Shown here in pieces: positions 47,201-60,758 of a stretch of 64,000 nt of DNA. Each line of letters begins with the position of its first letter. Within the stretch, counting starts at the first letter, position 1. The notes under the pieces were generated by a model. That model was given only the letters and a program-made list of their open reading frames with translations. It was not told the origin of the DNA and did no database searches. The position numbers and the translations under genes are program-made. The stretch lies in the NCBI RefSeq assembly GCF_000004075.3, contig NC_026657.2:9982001-10046000 (forward strand). Direction: 5' to 3'. This stretch comes from Cucumis sativus (lineage: Eukaryota > Streptophyta > Magnoliopsida > Cucurbitales > Cucurbitaceae).

Positions 47201-50200
47201 ACCATGATCCCATGCCCATTGGAGAGTCCTTTTAGAATATACCACGACATTTGAATTATGATAAACTCTCTACTGAAAAATATGATGAGGAAGACTAGCT
47301 CCATCCCAATTTTGGTCAACTCGCTCATTGGTTGTGGAAACATGGTCTGTGTATTATGGACATTTCAAATAAATCTAAGAAAGGAAATGTGCTATCAGAC
47401 CAATAAAGTTAGTCGGGGAGTTGAAGAACCACATATTCATAGTCAATTTTGATAGCTCCTCCTTGTCATAGATGGGGCAAAAAAGTCCTCATAATTGTGC
47501 TCTTTTGGAATGATTGAGACCTTTTCTCTAGAGAAGAGCCCTTGTCAAATCCCTTACGGAGACCAACACCACCTCTGCAATCTACGAAGACCAACACCAC
47601 CTCTGCAATCCTTCAAGTGTCTGAAAGAAGCAATGTGAATAGTGTCTTATGGAAAGCGTTATGGAATTATAGGCAGATCGATTGAGCTGCTTTAGATGCT
47701 TGGAGAAGAATCAATGTTATCCTCATTCTGTGGAACGATTCAACCATGAAGGTTATAAGAGTCAATGAAGGTACACCTACTCTTACTCTCGATCTTGCTC
47801 TCCTTGATGATTTTGTGTTCTGGTTAGGAGGGTATATAGGCTCTTACAAGTTGCCGACGGAGCAAAATTATGGACAGATCCCTATGATCTCTCCATTTAT
47901 GTTTGGATCATTGAACTTTGGGAGGTGACTTTTCTTAAATCACTTATTAACCCAAAAACTTAAGTTGATGGTGATGACAAATGTATTATAAAATTTCACT
48001 CCCTCACACTTGGAGGCTTGAAATATGAAGAAGACCTAATAAGTGGAAGTGAATATTAATTGGGAAGAAAACAACAATGTAGGGATTTGAACAGAGGACC
48101 TCTTGAACGAAACCATTTTGATACTATTTTAAATCACCGATTGACCAAAAAGATTAAGTTGATGGGTAAAGGAAAATATACTATAATATAATATATCACA
48201 ACTCAGTTTTGAAGAGCTTAGATATGTTGTAGTTGTTCAATTTTGTAAATTTGAAACTAAATCAAAAAATGTACTGGAGGAGAAGAAAAGAGAAAATGAA
48301 AGGAGAATGAGAAGCTACGAGGTGAAGAAGAAAGAAGAAAAAACGAAGGTAGGAGAGAGGAACAAATGAAGAGATAAAAACGTGGGGGGAAAAGTTACTA
48401 TTTAAAAGAAAACCGATTTTGATGGACTTCTCAAGAGAGAAAGTTGTTGTAGCAGCATTGCATGCACAAGCCATGCTATGCATTATTTATTACGATTTTT
48501 TTAATGGTCGATCAGGTTGGTTGGTTTGAGGCTCATATAGGGTGCAAAATTGTCCCTTGTCGATTATACCCTTATTTAGTTGTTTGACTCTGTTTCTTCT
48601 GTCTTTGATGGTCACCCTTGTACAAGGTTATTCTAAGATGTTATTGGAAGAGTCTCTTCTCCAACCGTCGTAGAGTACCCAATGATATTCGTTTGATATG
48701 GTTTATTGGGACTTTCTCAATGACTTATTGATTGCAAAGGGTTTGGCCCAAAATGGAGAAATGGATCCGAGGTTGCACCTCTATGCAAAACTATTCAATT
48801 ATCATTGATGAAAAACCAAGGGAATGTAGGGTAAGATCATAAACTCGGGGGCCTTCGCCAAGGTGGGTCTATCTATTTTCCTCTATACAATTGTGGTTAA
48901 GCTTAGTAAGATGTTATTGCAAGAACTAAAAGAAGATCCGTAAACTGTTTTGAGGTATGTGTCTCTCTATTAACTACCTGCAAAATTGTGGATGTCACCA
49001 TCCTCTTTTCATCTCCAAACAAAGATATGCTCACACCCCTGAAGAATCATAAAAAAACAGATTTATAGGCATCAATTTGGCATTCAACACAGTATTTTCC
49101 TTCTCCTCTGCCTTCAAATACAAATTTGTGCCTTGGCCTTTAACAATATAGGCTGCCCTTTCCACAGCAAGCCTCACACAACCTCTTTCTGAAAGCCACT
49201 CTAAGGAATTTAGCAACCTCTTAACTCTCTATCTTGAAGCTCTCATCTAAGGAGCATCTTTATTGGAAAAGCATTTCAGAAATTTCCTGGGAAATGACAG
49301 CAAAGGATAGGAAAGGCTTTCATTCTCTAAAATGGCAGACAGTGAAGGCGCCCATTGATAGAGGGAGACTTGGGTCTGATTGATCTGAAGTAAAAAAATC
49401 AGAGCCTTCTTGCAAATTGGATTTGGAGATTTCAAAAGAAGTGGAGATTCATGGTCTCTTAATAGAGAAGAGATTCATAGGTGAAGTATAGTACTATCCC
49501 TTTTGATGATCATTCAGGGCAAACCAAGCAATCTTTGAGGGGTTTGACGAGACACATTGTACAATAAAAGATTTGAGCATTGATGACACTGAGTACAATT
49601 GACATTGGAGAATCAATTTCTTTATGGATTGATAGCAAAGGATAGGAAATTGCTGAGTGGTGGATTGATAGCAAAGGATAGGAAAGGCCCTTTCCAAGGA
49701 CTAAATGCTCCATCCCTTCGAAAGACAACCATTGCTGACTTGTGGAATGTGGAAAATGTTTCATGGAATATGGGCCTCAGGCAACACCTTACAAAAGAGG
49801 AAATTGCCGAGTGGTGTATCCTTTTGACCCTTCCCCTCCCTCCTAGTCCCAGCATCGAAGATCAATGGAGATAGATCTTCGATGCAAAAGGATCCTTCAC
49901 GGCGAAGCCCTTTGCTAAAAATTATCATCTAGCAGCCATGTTCTGCTTCTGCACAAAGATCTTTATGCAATCTTGTGGAAAGGCCCTTTCTCTAATAAGA
50001 TGAAAATTTTCATTTGGGAACTTAGTCAAGTCATGCATGCATCAGTCCAGCTAACGTCTTGCTTATAAGAGCCTCATGGCTTGTCTCCTTGCCAAATTGG
50101 TGTGTTCTCTCACTCTATGCCATAATAATGAAGAGTTTCATAAAAAATGTCATAACAATGAAGAAACTTCGATGCACCTTTTGATATGTCAATTTGCTCA

Positions 50201-50905
50201 CTTTTACTGGATGAGGGTCCTCTTGATTTTCAACCATCACATTGCTCTCCAAAATGACCCTATTACTCTCCTAAAAATGATCTTTATAGGTTCTCTTCAA
50301 GAAAGAAAAGGAACTTCTATGGATCTCCTTCAACAAGACTTTCCTTTGGTTAAAATGGTGCGATCAAAACTGCTGCATCTTTAAGGACAAATCTAAGGAA
50401 TTCAACTCGTATTTTGAACACCTTATTTATATTTTGGTGTAATAATTACTCCTTATTTTTGTGATTATAGCCTTACATATCTCATAGAGCATTATTTTGT
50501 ATTTATTATTATTTTTTAAAATTCATTGGCAATCTTTGCCATCTTTTGTAATTTCATACCATCAATGAAATGAAGGTTGTATGTTTCTCATAAGAAAAGG
50601 AACATGTAATGGCTTTCCTGCGTCTTGAAAGCTGTCTAGGATATCCTAGTCTCTCCCTTACTGTTAGTGTCTTGATTTTTGGTCAAACTTTGAGTTAGTC
50701 ACGACTTTTTTTGTTAGTTTGGTAACTCCTCAATTAGAGATGGAAATCTATTTCGTCATCACAAAACCTTCAAAGCCTTTCCCTTTTATTCACTAGTACG
50801 ACAGGAGTCAGGAGGGCTTTGTTATCTGTGGCTAGCATTTTTTGTTAGTTTGACCGTTGTGAGCAAAACTATACAGTAGCCTTTTTATTTGTTATTATTT
50901 TTTAT

Positions 50906-50939
<34 letters not shown>

Positions 50940-53071
50940 CAAATAAGAATGCCGATTTCAACAATGTATTTTGTGCCTTTGCATCTCTCTCTCTCTTCAT
51001 TGTACTTGACAAATAATGTACATTAGCCATGAGCCGGAGTTTGCAATCTTGGGTTTCTTTTTCTGAAACATCAGAAGTCTGGTACAGGTCGTAGATTCCA
51101 TGGTTGTTGAGAGGGCTCGTGGTGAATCACAAAGTATGTCAGGATCTCTTCAGTCCTTATGCTGGGGGTCTTCGGCTTTTGGTGGAATAGTGAGTTCCTA
51201 CTTCAGTGGTTCGCTGGTGGATGCATATGGTGTAAGGTACTGCAGTTCTTCACGCATGCATGTTACATAAAGGGAAGCTTTTAATTTTTAACCTCGAATC
51301 TCTAAATTTGTAGTTTTATCAAATTAAACTTCCAATTTCATCAAATTAGACCATAGACTTGGATAATGTAGTAATTTTCATGGTCTGTTCAAATTACGCT
51401 AATTTACGAACAAATTTTAGAATAAGTAATGTCAAAATCTTTGCAATTTCATTCCTTTTTTTTCATAAAAAAATATCAAGTCTATCCACATTTCAGTTTA
51501 AGGAAATTAAGTTTGATCAATGCACAAATTAATTGTTGAATAGCATTGCCAAAACTTCAAATTTAACTAAAAAATAGATTTGATGTTGGTTTTATTTAAA
51601 AATTTATCAATTTTGTATCGTGCCTGTATTGTAGCATTGGATGTATATATTCTTTTAGGAAAATTGTTTAAAATGCAACAAACGTTGAAAATATTTACAA
51701 ATATAGCAAAATTTTATCTAATGATAGATGATGTATGTATCTGGGTCTATCATTGATAGAAAGTAAAATTTTGCTATATTTTTAAATAGTTGGCTTATTT
51801 TGCTATATTTGAAAACATACTATTTCTTTTAACAATTTCGTACCATCCTTTTGTAGAAATTGATACATTTTGACATGTTTAGGTATGAATTTCACTTATG
51901 TTTCCCTGGCATAAACAATTGCATTGATTATGAATGCTAAAAGTCGATTTGGGTGTCTCAGGTTTGTTTTTGGCGTCACAGCTTTGTTGCCATTGATAAC
52001 ATCTGTGGTGGCAGTTCTTGTGAAAGAGCAACCTGTGAGAGGGATAAATCGTCCTTCAGCTAACTATGATTTTGTTCGGAGCTCAAGACAGCACGTTGTT
52101 GAATTGTGGGGTGCTGTTAGTCAACGAAATGTCCTTCTTCCAACTTTATTTATTTTCTTGTGGCAGGCAACACCACAATCAGATTCTGCCATGTTTTTCT
52201 TTACGTATGGGCACTGTCTTTCTAAATTTTACCTCTTTTTACGGATTTTAAGTTACTTTAAAGATTCCATGTTCTCAGCATTTAATTTGTATCTGAATAA
52301 CCGGGGGCTTAATCATTTCTCAGAACAAATAAACTAGGATTCACACCCGAATTTCTAGGTCGTGTCAAGCTTGTTACATCCATAGCGTCACTTCTCGGGG
52401 TTGGGCTTTATAATGGATTTCTCAAGAAAGTCCCTCTGAGGAAAATTTTTCTAGTGACCACCATTTTTGGTTGTGCACTTGGAATGAGTCAGGTTAGTGA
52501 CATGATAGAAACCATTCACCAGTTCATGTTTGTGGTCCATCCATACTTTGTATCCACTTATCTTGTTTTTCTGGTCATTTTCTAGGTTCTTCTTGTAACG
52601 GGGTTAAATCGCGAGTGGGGTATAAGCGACGAGTGGTTTGCGATTGGGGATTCGTTGATTATAACAGTACTTGGTCAGGTAATATATACTAAGTACAATT
52701 GTTACATCTAGTCAGCGTGGTCCTTCAATTTCAACCAAAAATCAGTGAAAAATATTTCTCTCTTTTTCTTGCAGGCATCTTTCATGCCTGTTCTTGTGCT
52801 AGCAGCAAAATTATGTCCAGAAGGAATGGAAGCCACACTTTTTGCAACCCTCATGTCCATATCAAATGGAGGGAGTGTCCTTGGCGGCCTGATTGGTGCC
52901 GGTTTGACACAAATGTTTGGCGTCACCAAAGACTCGTTTGAAAACCTATCCACCTTGATAATCCTTTGCAACCTGAGCTCACTGTTGCCTCTGCCACTGC
53001 TCCGTCTCCTTCCCCAGGAAACACCAGACTCGAACTCTGACACCATAGACGTGGAGTTGAAGTCTAACTGA
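44259..53071 (+). CDS. FBT1: Chloroplast folate-biopterin transporter (FBT family; 9 exons, 546 aa)
   Basis: Predicted plastid-envelope carrier for folates, like Arabidopsis At2g32040. Exons: 44259-44505, 45203-45417, 45737-45801, 45924-46086, 51088-51236, 51962-52204, 52324-52492, 52586-52678 and 52775-53071; 1641 bases, GT-AG, in frame. The first 80 residues are Ser/Pro/Arg-rich, as in a transit peptide. Family blocks: [80 protein letters not shown] and [21 protein letters not shown], with hydrophobic helices along the chain. The length is close to the Arabidopsis protein (about 560). Intron 4 is 5001 bases and carries old transposable elements. The exon 1 donor is ambiguous (GTAGTAAG): two sites three bases apart would give proteins differing by one Ser. 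The symbol is by resemblance. Confidence 0.92.
44506..45202 (+). other. Intron 1 of the folate transporter
   Basis: 697 bases, T-rich, with no repeat or reading frame of note. Confidence 0.7.
47480..50600 (+). mobile_element. Decayed L1-type LINE in intron 4 of the folate transporter
   Basis: Pieces of a non-LTR retrotransposon appear in order on the plus strand. An endonuclease segment (about 47690-47930: ILILWND, then FWLGGY) comes first. A reverse-transcriptase palm segment follows (about 48670-48900: [11 protein letters not shown], then [13 protein letters not shown]). A later segment at 49270-49420 reads [21 protein letters not shown]-terminal piece at 49965-50215 has [17 protein letters not shown] and a zinc-knuckle-like stretch ([16 protein letters not shown]). 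The 3' end, with an ATCAATGAAATGAAGG phrase, is near 50600. Frames are broken many times and large parts are missing, so it is inactive and old. The copy-internal duplications near 47550 and 49625 are probably secondary. The left limit is uncertain. Confidence 0.75.
47937..48200 (-). mobile_element. TRIM-like miniature LTR element, decayed, inside the LINE
   Basis: Two direct copies of about 65 bases (47937-48000 and 48131-48200) share the phrase AAATCAC-TTAAGTTGATGG and flank a short non-coding middle. On the minus strand, the base run just after the upstream copy resembles the initiator-Met-tRNA primer site used by terminal-repeat retrotransposons in miniature. There is no coding capacity. 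The repeats differ noticeably, so it is an old fossil. It lies between the endonuclease and polymerase parts of the LINE, so it probably inserted there. Confidence 0.55.
50906..50939 (+). repeat. Compound (GT)n(GA)n microsatellite
   Basis: An uninterrupted GT run passes straight into a GA run in intron 4 of the folate transporter. Confidence 0.9.
51660..51840. repeat. MITE-like AT-rich element, family A (best copy)
   Basis: This element in intron 5 of the folate transporter has nested inverted repeats. ATATAGCAAAATTTTA near 51702 pairs with TAAAATTTTGCTATAT near 51764, and AATGATAGA near 51720 pairs with TCTATCATT near 51745. Outer AT-rich arms (GTTGAAAATATTTACAAATA and GCTATATTTGAAAACAT) extend it to about 180 bases. 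It has no coding capacity. It is the reference copy for related pieces at 8755, 12475, 14455, 28930, 29515 and 43895. The target-site duplication was not determined. Confidence 0.6.
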
Positions 53072-53236
53072 AACTTGTGTTACGTACTTCCAATTTAAAG
53101 CAGCATTAGCAAAATTCATGTCCGAGGGAAGATTGGTGATGGACTGTAAATGATTATTAGGATTTAGGAAGTGAAAAGGTGTTCTTGAACTACAGATATC
53201 TTAGGAATTGAAGAAGAAGAAAGAGAGACCACTGAA

Positions 53237-53312
53237 TGGGGCCCCACCCTTAATCCATAATGCAGCCAATCATGTGGCGAGCTGACTGTGTTTTCCACGT
53301 GGGTGGGGCCTT
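53237..53312. promoter_or_regulatory. G-box inside a 10-bp inverted repeat, no gene attached
   Basis: GGCCCCACCC (53240-53249) and its exact complement GGGTGGGGCC (53301-53310) bracket a CCAAT sequence (53266) and a perfect CCACGTGG G-box (53295-53302). Such clustering is promoter-like, but no reading frame follows on either strand within reach. It could mark a non-coding transcript, an enhancer of the transporter gene, or nothing. Confidence 0.35.
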
Positions 53313-56300
53313 ACTAACTTCCCTCACTTATCCAATCTATGCCCCCAGTTTTGGGATGGAAGTTTGATTGATATATGAAAGAAAAAAAAATGATAATAAT
53401 AATTGAGGTAGGGCAGACCACCCGCCACACGCATGTCATTGCTCTTTCTCATTATTGTCATACTCTCTCTAGTCTCTACCACATTATAATATGTACTGCC
53501 TGTTCATGATTGTATTAGTTCATTATCGGGAAGATTGCAGAAGCCATTCATGTCACATGGTATAGCAACTCTAATTACACCTTGCAAACTTTAATTGTGA
53601 AAATCGAGTTGTCAAAATTAGGCCCTAAAGGCGTTTGGTTTGGAGAGTTGAGTTTAATTGATCCGATAATTATTATAGGAAAGATTAATTGAGGGAGTTC
53701 ATGGGAATAAAGAAGTGAGAACTGTGAGTAAACAAGAATCTTTTGGTTATTGGTGAACAAAAAGAAATAACACACCCAACTTGGGGGCATATGCTTTTAG
53801 ATTGTTACAATTGTTACGATTACTACAATTGTAAAAGTTTAATTTTAACATTAACACTTGAATAAGTTTGAAAGTCTAAGGATATAGTTGCAACTATTAT
53901 CTTGATTATATGTAGCCAATATTACCGTGACTTTTTCTTTAGGTCCAATCTCTCATCCCCACTGGTAAGTAGCAAAGAAAGGCAATTGATTGAATGTTTA
54001 TATATATGTTTGTGAGGTGGCAACTTTATATGGTTAATTCAAGATGGTATGGTAAGGCTTATTAACTATACCTACGTGAGACAAATTTAAAATGGAAACG
54101 ATCAATGAGTACAAACAAGTGAGTCTCATTTGACTGTTTTTGGATTGTTTACTTGTATTATGTAATTGTATTGACATATGAAACCTACATCCAAATCTGT
54201 AATAAAATATGAAATAAACCGTAAAAGAAGGTATTATCTAGCCGAAAGTGAAAGGAATAGAAAAAGAAAATGAAGTGTATTGTATAATAATCTTGGGTAT
54301 GTGTGAGATCCAGTTCAATTAACATATTCATGATGTGATAACTTTATGATTCACGGGGAATTGCCTTTTTGGCAGTTTCATGTATTTAGTGCTCAGAATA
54401 CAAAAATCTTTTGCTTCAAACTTCTGGTGGAACCTCAAATGATTGACCATAATTTTATTGAACAACTAAGTTAAATAATTAAATTTATCTTTTAGTATTT
54501 AATTTACTTTTTGTTTGTTTAATTGGAACCAATTATTTTTTTAGACCAAAACCATTTTTTGGGAATGGGAAAATTATAATATACACATTGTTATGGCAGA
54601 ACTATATATTACCCAAAACAAAGAAGAAGAAAAGCAAAGTAGGGTGTGGTATGTACCATGTCATATTTTCATCCTTATTTTAAGTGGAAGATCTAACAAA
54701 ATTGGTTGTTTCGAAACAATTTCAATGATTAATAGTTAAATCATGAACGAATATCTTAAAATATGTACATGATTGTATTACTATTTTATAGGTCATCGTC
54801 CCATCTTGATTTTAGTTAAAAAATTCTCACAAAAAAAATGTTATTTTGAAATAAATTAGTGTAAGAATAAAAATGAAAGTCTAAAACTCAAAGACGTTAA
54901 TATAAAATTAGGAGGTGTTTTATAAATTTCATTTTAAAAAAAATCTATCAATACATCACAATTCTACTGGAGAATCACATTTTTCCCCTAAGAACTTCTT
55001 TAACGATAAACAATGAACAAACTTAGTCTTCATAATTAACAATAAGAGGATACACACTCAACTAAGAAAACAAGAAAGTTAACCACCTCGGAATCTTTGA
55101 AACTAGAAGATGGTTGAGTCACAAAATTAGCCACATTATAATTCTTCCTTGAGTAAAACAACAAATCTACGAGAACGACTATACTTTACAAAAGATCAGT
55201 GAACACCAATCTAACGCAGAAGAACTAAGATAATTAAATATTGGGTTTGAGAACTAAATTAGTGGTGATTGATTGGATTGTTTAAGTTATTGTGATTTGG
55301 CAAAAATTAATTAATATTGAGAGGGAACTCTTTGTTCAAAGTATAATTGAAAAAGAAGAGAGGAATGAATGATTGAATTGGAGGGGAAGAAGAAGGGGTT
55401 TGTTGGAAGGTAAGAGCATGTGGGTTGCCCATGTGAAGGGTATCTCTAAAAAAACTCACCCACTTCACCTAATTCCATACATTTAAATATTCAATATGTA
55501 AAAGAGAGAGGCCATGTGAGAAATCATTGCCCCACAACATAATGCCATTGAGAGAGGAGATTTAAAAACTAAACAAAAAGAAAAAAGCATGTACAAAAAT
55601 GTCACCTTTATAGACCATAAAATCCAAATTTGAAGTAGGTTATGTAGTGGATAATGTGTTACTCAACCATCAATCACTTACTAATAATTTATGAGGTGTG
55701 TTTAATTTCATTACTTTTCATTATTAAAGTTCTAAATCATTGTAGGTTCTATTTGTTAGGTATGTGTATTAATTATTATTAGGGCTTTTAAGTTAACTTT
55801 TGGATCAATAAAAACATCTTTTACTTTTTCAAAAGGTGAAATATTTTATCCTATAATCCTAACTATTTTTAGAAAAATAAAAGTATACAAGGATGAGTAT
55901 AGTATTATATGAATGATCAAATGAATCTCGAAATTGGTGTTCTATTTGTGATATGTTATCTTTGTGTGCAAAGATTATATTTCATTTGTTTGCGTTGGAT
56001 ACTCATTTCAAAGTTAAAAAGTTAAGTATTCATACTGGAAAAGAGGTTGGACATAATTTTCTCACATGGAAATATTAATTTGTTAGGTGGTTGAAAAGTT
56101 TGCAACAATACTCAAGGGTTCATCCAAACCAATCATGCCTTATCTTAAATAACCACCTTCGAAGTATTGAGTTAACATATTAGAAGAAAGTTTGTATATT
56201 TAGAGTGTAAAGTTGTTTAGTGATCGATAGTTAAAAAGTCTATGTTTGATGCAGCGTTGTTGAGTTATTAAGTTAAGGATAAATTTGATGCACTTTCTTT

Positions 56301-58530
56301 TTCTTTTGTAAACATTAAATGAAAGGAGTGAGTAAGAAATCCCTTGACAAATGTGCAAACTTCAACAACGACCAACTATTAAAGTTAATTTGATATAGAG
56401 TAATGTAAAGTCGGAAGTTTGTTTGGTTACAAAATCTAGCTCAACTCGACCCAAAACAATACTACTCTATATGCCTTTCTTAATTTTCTTCTTCATCATT
56501 TGTTGATATTTGTGTGTCAACTATCAACAACTAACTATCAAGTAATTTTCATATACACAGCGATAGTACACATACATGAACCTTACATTGAATACAAAAT
56601 GTGAAGATATATCCAAATAGAGATAGATCGATCAATCGTTGAAATAACAACCACATTGTAACACAATCACATGAATGAAAGTAAAAATATAAATATGTAT
56701 GATGGGACTTGACAATTCAAAACGGAAACGACTCGTCCAATTAATAATTATCCATTTCATGTTTGGGACAAGGTCTTGTGACATTAAAACATAAAGAGGG
56801 GACACCATAGTGTCATCTTCAAGGGCCAAAAACATTCATGAGAGAGAAGCTACTCATCTGTCTGAATGGAAGAGCAAGACAAACACCCACAAAATATTCA
56901 TAAGTACTTTCTCAAAAATTAATTTTGTTGCTGCCAAATCAAAGGTACAGCTCTTTTCTGTTTCAACAGCCCCACATGCCTCTTTCAAGGCTATCCATTT
57001 GAATCGTTTTTTCGCGCTCGTTATCATAGGGTTTCTCAAAATTTTGAGCTTTTAAGTTCTACGTTCGGTTTGTTTCCTAAGTTTCAAAATGTTATATATA
57101 TATTGTGTTAAGTAGTTTTGAGTTTTGTCCTTAGTTTTAACCTCTATTGATTAATTAATTTAAAAGAATCAATTACATGGTTATACAATTTATTAGTTTC
57201 CCTCATTTTTTTTATCATTATTAAAATTAATTTTAAAATTTCATTAACACTCAGATCTCATTTTTTTTGGATTGCTTAGCGGGTGCTCGGTGACCTTTGA
57301 CCTCTACTCGACTGATTTTTTTCAGGTCTTGCTCGATCCTATATGAGTTGGTCTGCTAAGAAATCATCGCATCAGTGTTGTGTTCAACGTACTGCACTTT
57401 GCTACCTACGTTAGTACAATGAATAAATAACTCAACTTAAGGATTAAAAGATCTGAGGTCGTCTCTCTTTCTTCTTACAATATTTACTAACTTCTCCCTT
57501 TGGAGTGGTCGAATGGTGATAACACGTGGTGTTGAAAATGTTTTTGGTGCTTAAGGTTAATTAGAGGATGCTAGTCTGGTCTCAACTCATATATTTCTTG
57601 ATTGGTATATATATTACTTACCAGTTTGACTGGTATATACCCATACGTCATACTTCAAGAACTTCGACATTTTCCATTTGGGACACACACTCGTTCATAT
57701 ATGCTTTTTTCTCCAATATCGTTTGGACTTGGGGCTGCTTAAAAACTTTTAGATATTGGTTTGGACAACCCTAACACAATAATAACTATTTTAAATTAAG
57801 TAATCGAAAATAATTGGGAAAACTCGAGATTTGAAGTGTAAAAATTGAAATGGAGGAGATTGAAAAGGAAAGGGTAAAGAATGTGATATTTTAAGTAGGG
57901 AAAGGAGTTTTTGCTTCATCGTTTCTGTTTTTGTAAAACAGTGAGCTAATTTGGAGGGGTATTTATTAATGAACGAAGTCACATGGTGAAGGAAAGAGAG
58001 AGGAACATTTTGGTCTCTACCCTGAGAGCCAATGCATGTGTAGGGACTTCACAAAATCTTCTCAACTTTCATGGTCCACACTTCCTCTATGTGTCTCTTT
58101 TTCATTCTTGTGGACATTAAATGACCTACATAATATATGTCTTTTCACAATGTACTCTTCCAAATCTCTTGTCCACCTCTCACAACTAAACCAAACATAT
58201 GTGAAGCATTCAAATTAAGACTTCCAAGTTGATAATACAAGCTATATGTGATTTACTTCTTTATTAAGACAACAAATTAGTGTAACCTAAATCATAATTC
58301 AATTAACTCTCAATCAAGATAAAAAAAATAACCACATATTGAAATTCAAAATAGTACTTGTACAAATAACTTTAAAAGTAATTGTGATGATTAAATATGA
58401 ATAGAGAAGTTACATTTTGATTTTAAAATATGGTGCATGTATATATCCATATATATATATATGGTGTATTTGTATTGAAGATATATGGATTGATTGTTTG
58501 ATGTACTAAACTTTTAGTTGATAAAAAAAA

Positions 58531-58569
<39 letters not shown>
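58531..58569. repeat. (TA)n microsatellite
   Basis: A perfect TA run of about 39 bases; a second, shorter interrupted run is at 60452-60479. Confidence 0.95.
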
Positions 58570-58571
<2 letters not shown>

Positions 58572-60758
58572 ATTTGTATTTCCAACATGGGAGCTTTAGC
58601 TTAGGGTAAGATAATTAGAATATTGTTTAGGTATTATAAGAAGCAATAATGAAGAAGGAATTAGGAGAAGGTAGCACGATGTTGTGTCCCAAAAAGGATG
58701 AGAAAAATGGAAAGTGGTTTGGAATTAGTGACAAGACTTCTCTAAAAAGAACAAAATACAACATGTTCATTTGTCTTCCACTTCCAAAATTTTCAAGTTA
58801 AAAATGACCAATTGCTATCACCCAAATGTCCAAAACTACTTGTGAGGGCAATTTTTAAGCTCCATGCATTTAACTTAATACTAAATTGGTCATTTCATTT
58901 TGCTTCCATCAAGGGAGAAAATTAATGCATAACCCTAAACCTAACTTTCATTAATATATAGCCTTACCTAAAACCAACATTAGCCTTAATTCTTTCTAAC
59001 TTCTTGGTGGGGAAGAATGATGTGATACCTCAAACGGCTCTTCATTTACTTGAAAGAAAATAGAAATGGTTCATTGAAGAAAAAACGAACGAATTCAATT
59101 TAATTGGTTTGAAGTTTGTACTATTGATCTTGAAGGTTAGAATTTTGATTCTTTCACCTCAATCCCTCTCTAATAAAGTTTAACCTACTTGAATATTAAG
59201 AGAAACAAGAGGTTTGAACAAGAAGAGGATAAAAGAAGTGTGAAGTTAATAATGTTTGAATGATCTTCTAATTAATTATTCAAAATAAAGTCTATAATTA
59301 AATACATGTTTAATTTTTTGACATAGTCGAACACAACGATTGAATCCCAACCATGGAAAGTCCATCACTGACGATTGAACCACTCAAATTTAGTGGTCAT
59401 TTTCAAGCAAAATTTGTTGACATAAATACAAACAGAAAAACAAATAATTGATATTCCCCAGCTCATGAACTCTAAGCCTTCATCACCTTTAAGAGGCAAT
59501 TGCCTTATAACTCTTTTTCCTACCATTTTTTATAGAAGACAAACTCCTCAACTAAAGTTTACATAACTAATTTGGAATACATGTAGTTTTGTTCATAATC
59601 GAATTGATTCTCTCTTTTTTCCTTTTTGGAAATTTAATAAACTATGTTGTTTTTCATTATCTTTTCCAGTTTGTTTGGCATATTCCAACCACACTTCCAA
59701 TTAACTATGTTTGTCAATTTTTAATAAACATCTTATTTTAACTAAGATACAAAGGGAGTAGGAAGCATTATTATTAATATTTAAGTTATTGGAATATATA
59801 TAAGTTTCAATATATACTAGATTTTGTAGCCTCAACCAACGTACATATATATACAATTAAATTATATTATATTTTATCGACAATAAAATAAGTTTTATTT
59901 TAGTTATTATTTTATCTATTTTCTTTGAAATTAAACTATACTTTATCTTTTTTGTTTGCCACTTCTCTTAATTCATAAATTTACGACAATTCTTTTAATT
60001 TAAGGAAGAGCAAAGATTCAAGAGATTGAAAATTTTAATTGATTGATGTTTGTTAGATCCTTTATTGAAAAAAAAGAAGAAGAAAAAAAGCCTTGGTTGT
60101 TAGAATCCCACATATTCCATAGATTAAAAAAAACTTGGTTAGGTTTAAATTTTGGTTACTCACCTAAAATATGCATTTGGTAAGCTCTCAATCACTTATC
60201 ATTGGAATAACTACAAACAATAATGAAACCAAAAGACCAAGAAACTTAGCTTAACCAAAATAATCACACTAATGTATAATTTAATTACAAGTTTGGTAAA
60301 ACACATGTAACCAATTTTAAATTCCTCAATAATTATTATTGTTCATAATTATATGGTTAATGATTGTGCTTTGTATACAAAATGGTAGAATTTTCTTCAA
60401 ATTAGAGAGACAAAGAATCCAACTAATAGGACGACTATAGTCAACGGCTAATATATATATATATCTATATATATATATTTTACAATAAGATTTATGATAT
60501 AATAATTAATAAAGCCAAAGGGAATTTTGGTATTTAATACCTCCAAAGAACCTCTTCTTCAAGGTCTCTTCCGACCAACACTCTGCCCTTTTTCATTCCC
60601 TCTGTTTTTCGTTTTTCTCTTAAATTTTCTTGATTGATGCCTCAAAACTAAACCAATTTCAAAATCCAACACTTACCCATTTCATCAAATTGCCATTTCA
60701 TTTTCGGGTCATCTTTCTTTTCTTCAAATTTACACAAAAGTTTCGAGCTTTTTTTTCA

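Larger units (their letters stand above)
53072..60758. other. Spacer between the folate transporter and DUF1677 genes
   Basis: The left end is the 3' untranslated region of the transporter. Positions 53237-53350 hold a GC-richer block with a G-box and an inverted repeat (listed separately). The rest is AT-rich with long TA microsatellites. Short open frames at 56810-57055 and 57568-57774 look like ordinary chance frames. I see no gene that I can support. Confidence 0.5.

Noticed and set aside
48060-48130. tRNA-like phrase (GGGATTTGAACAGAGGACC)
   Set aside because: No cloverleaf can be drawn; it belongs to the miniature LTR-type fossil.
56810-57055. 81-codon plus-strand frame MSSSRAKNIHE...
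   Set aside because: No recognisable domain and an equally long frame on the other strand; probably chance.
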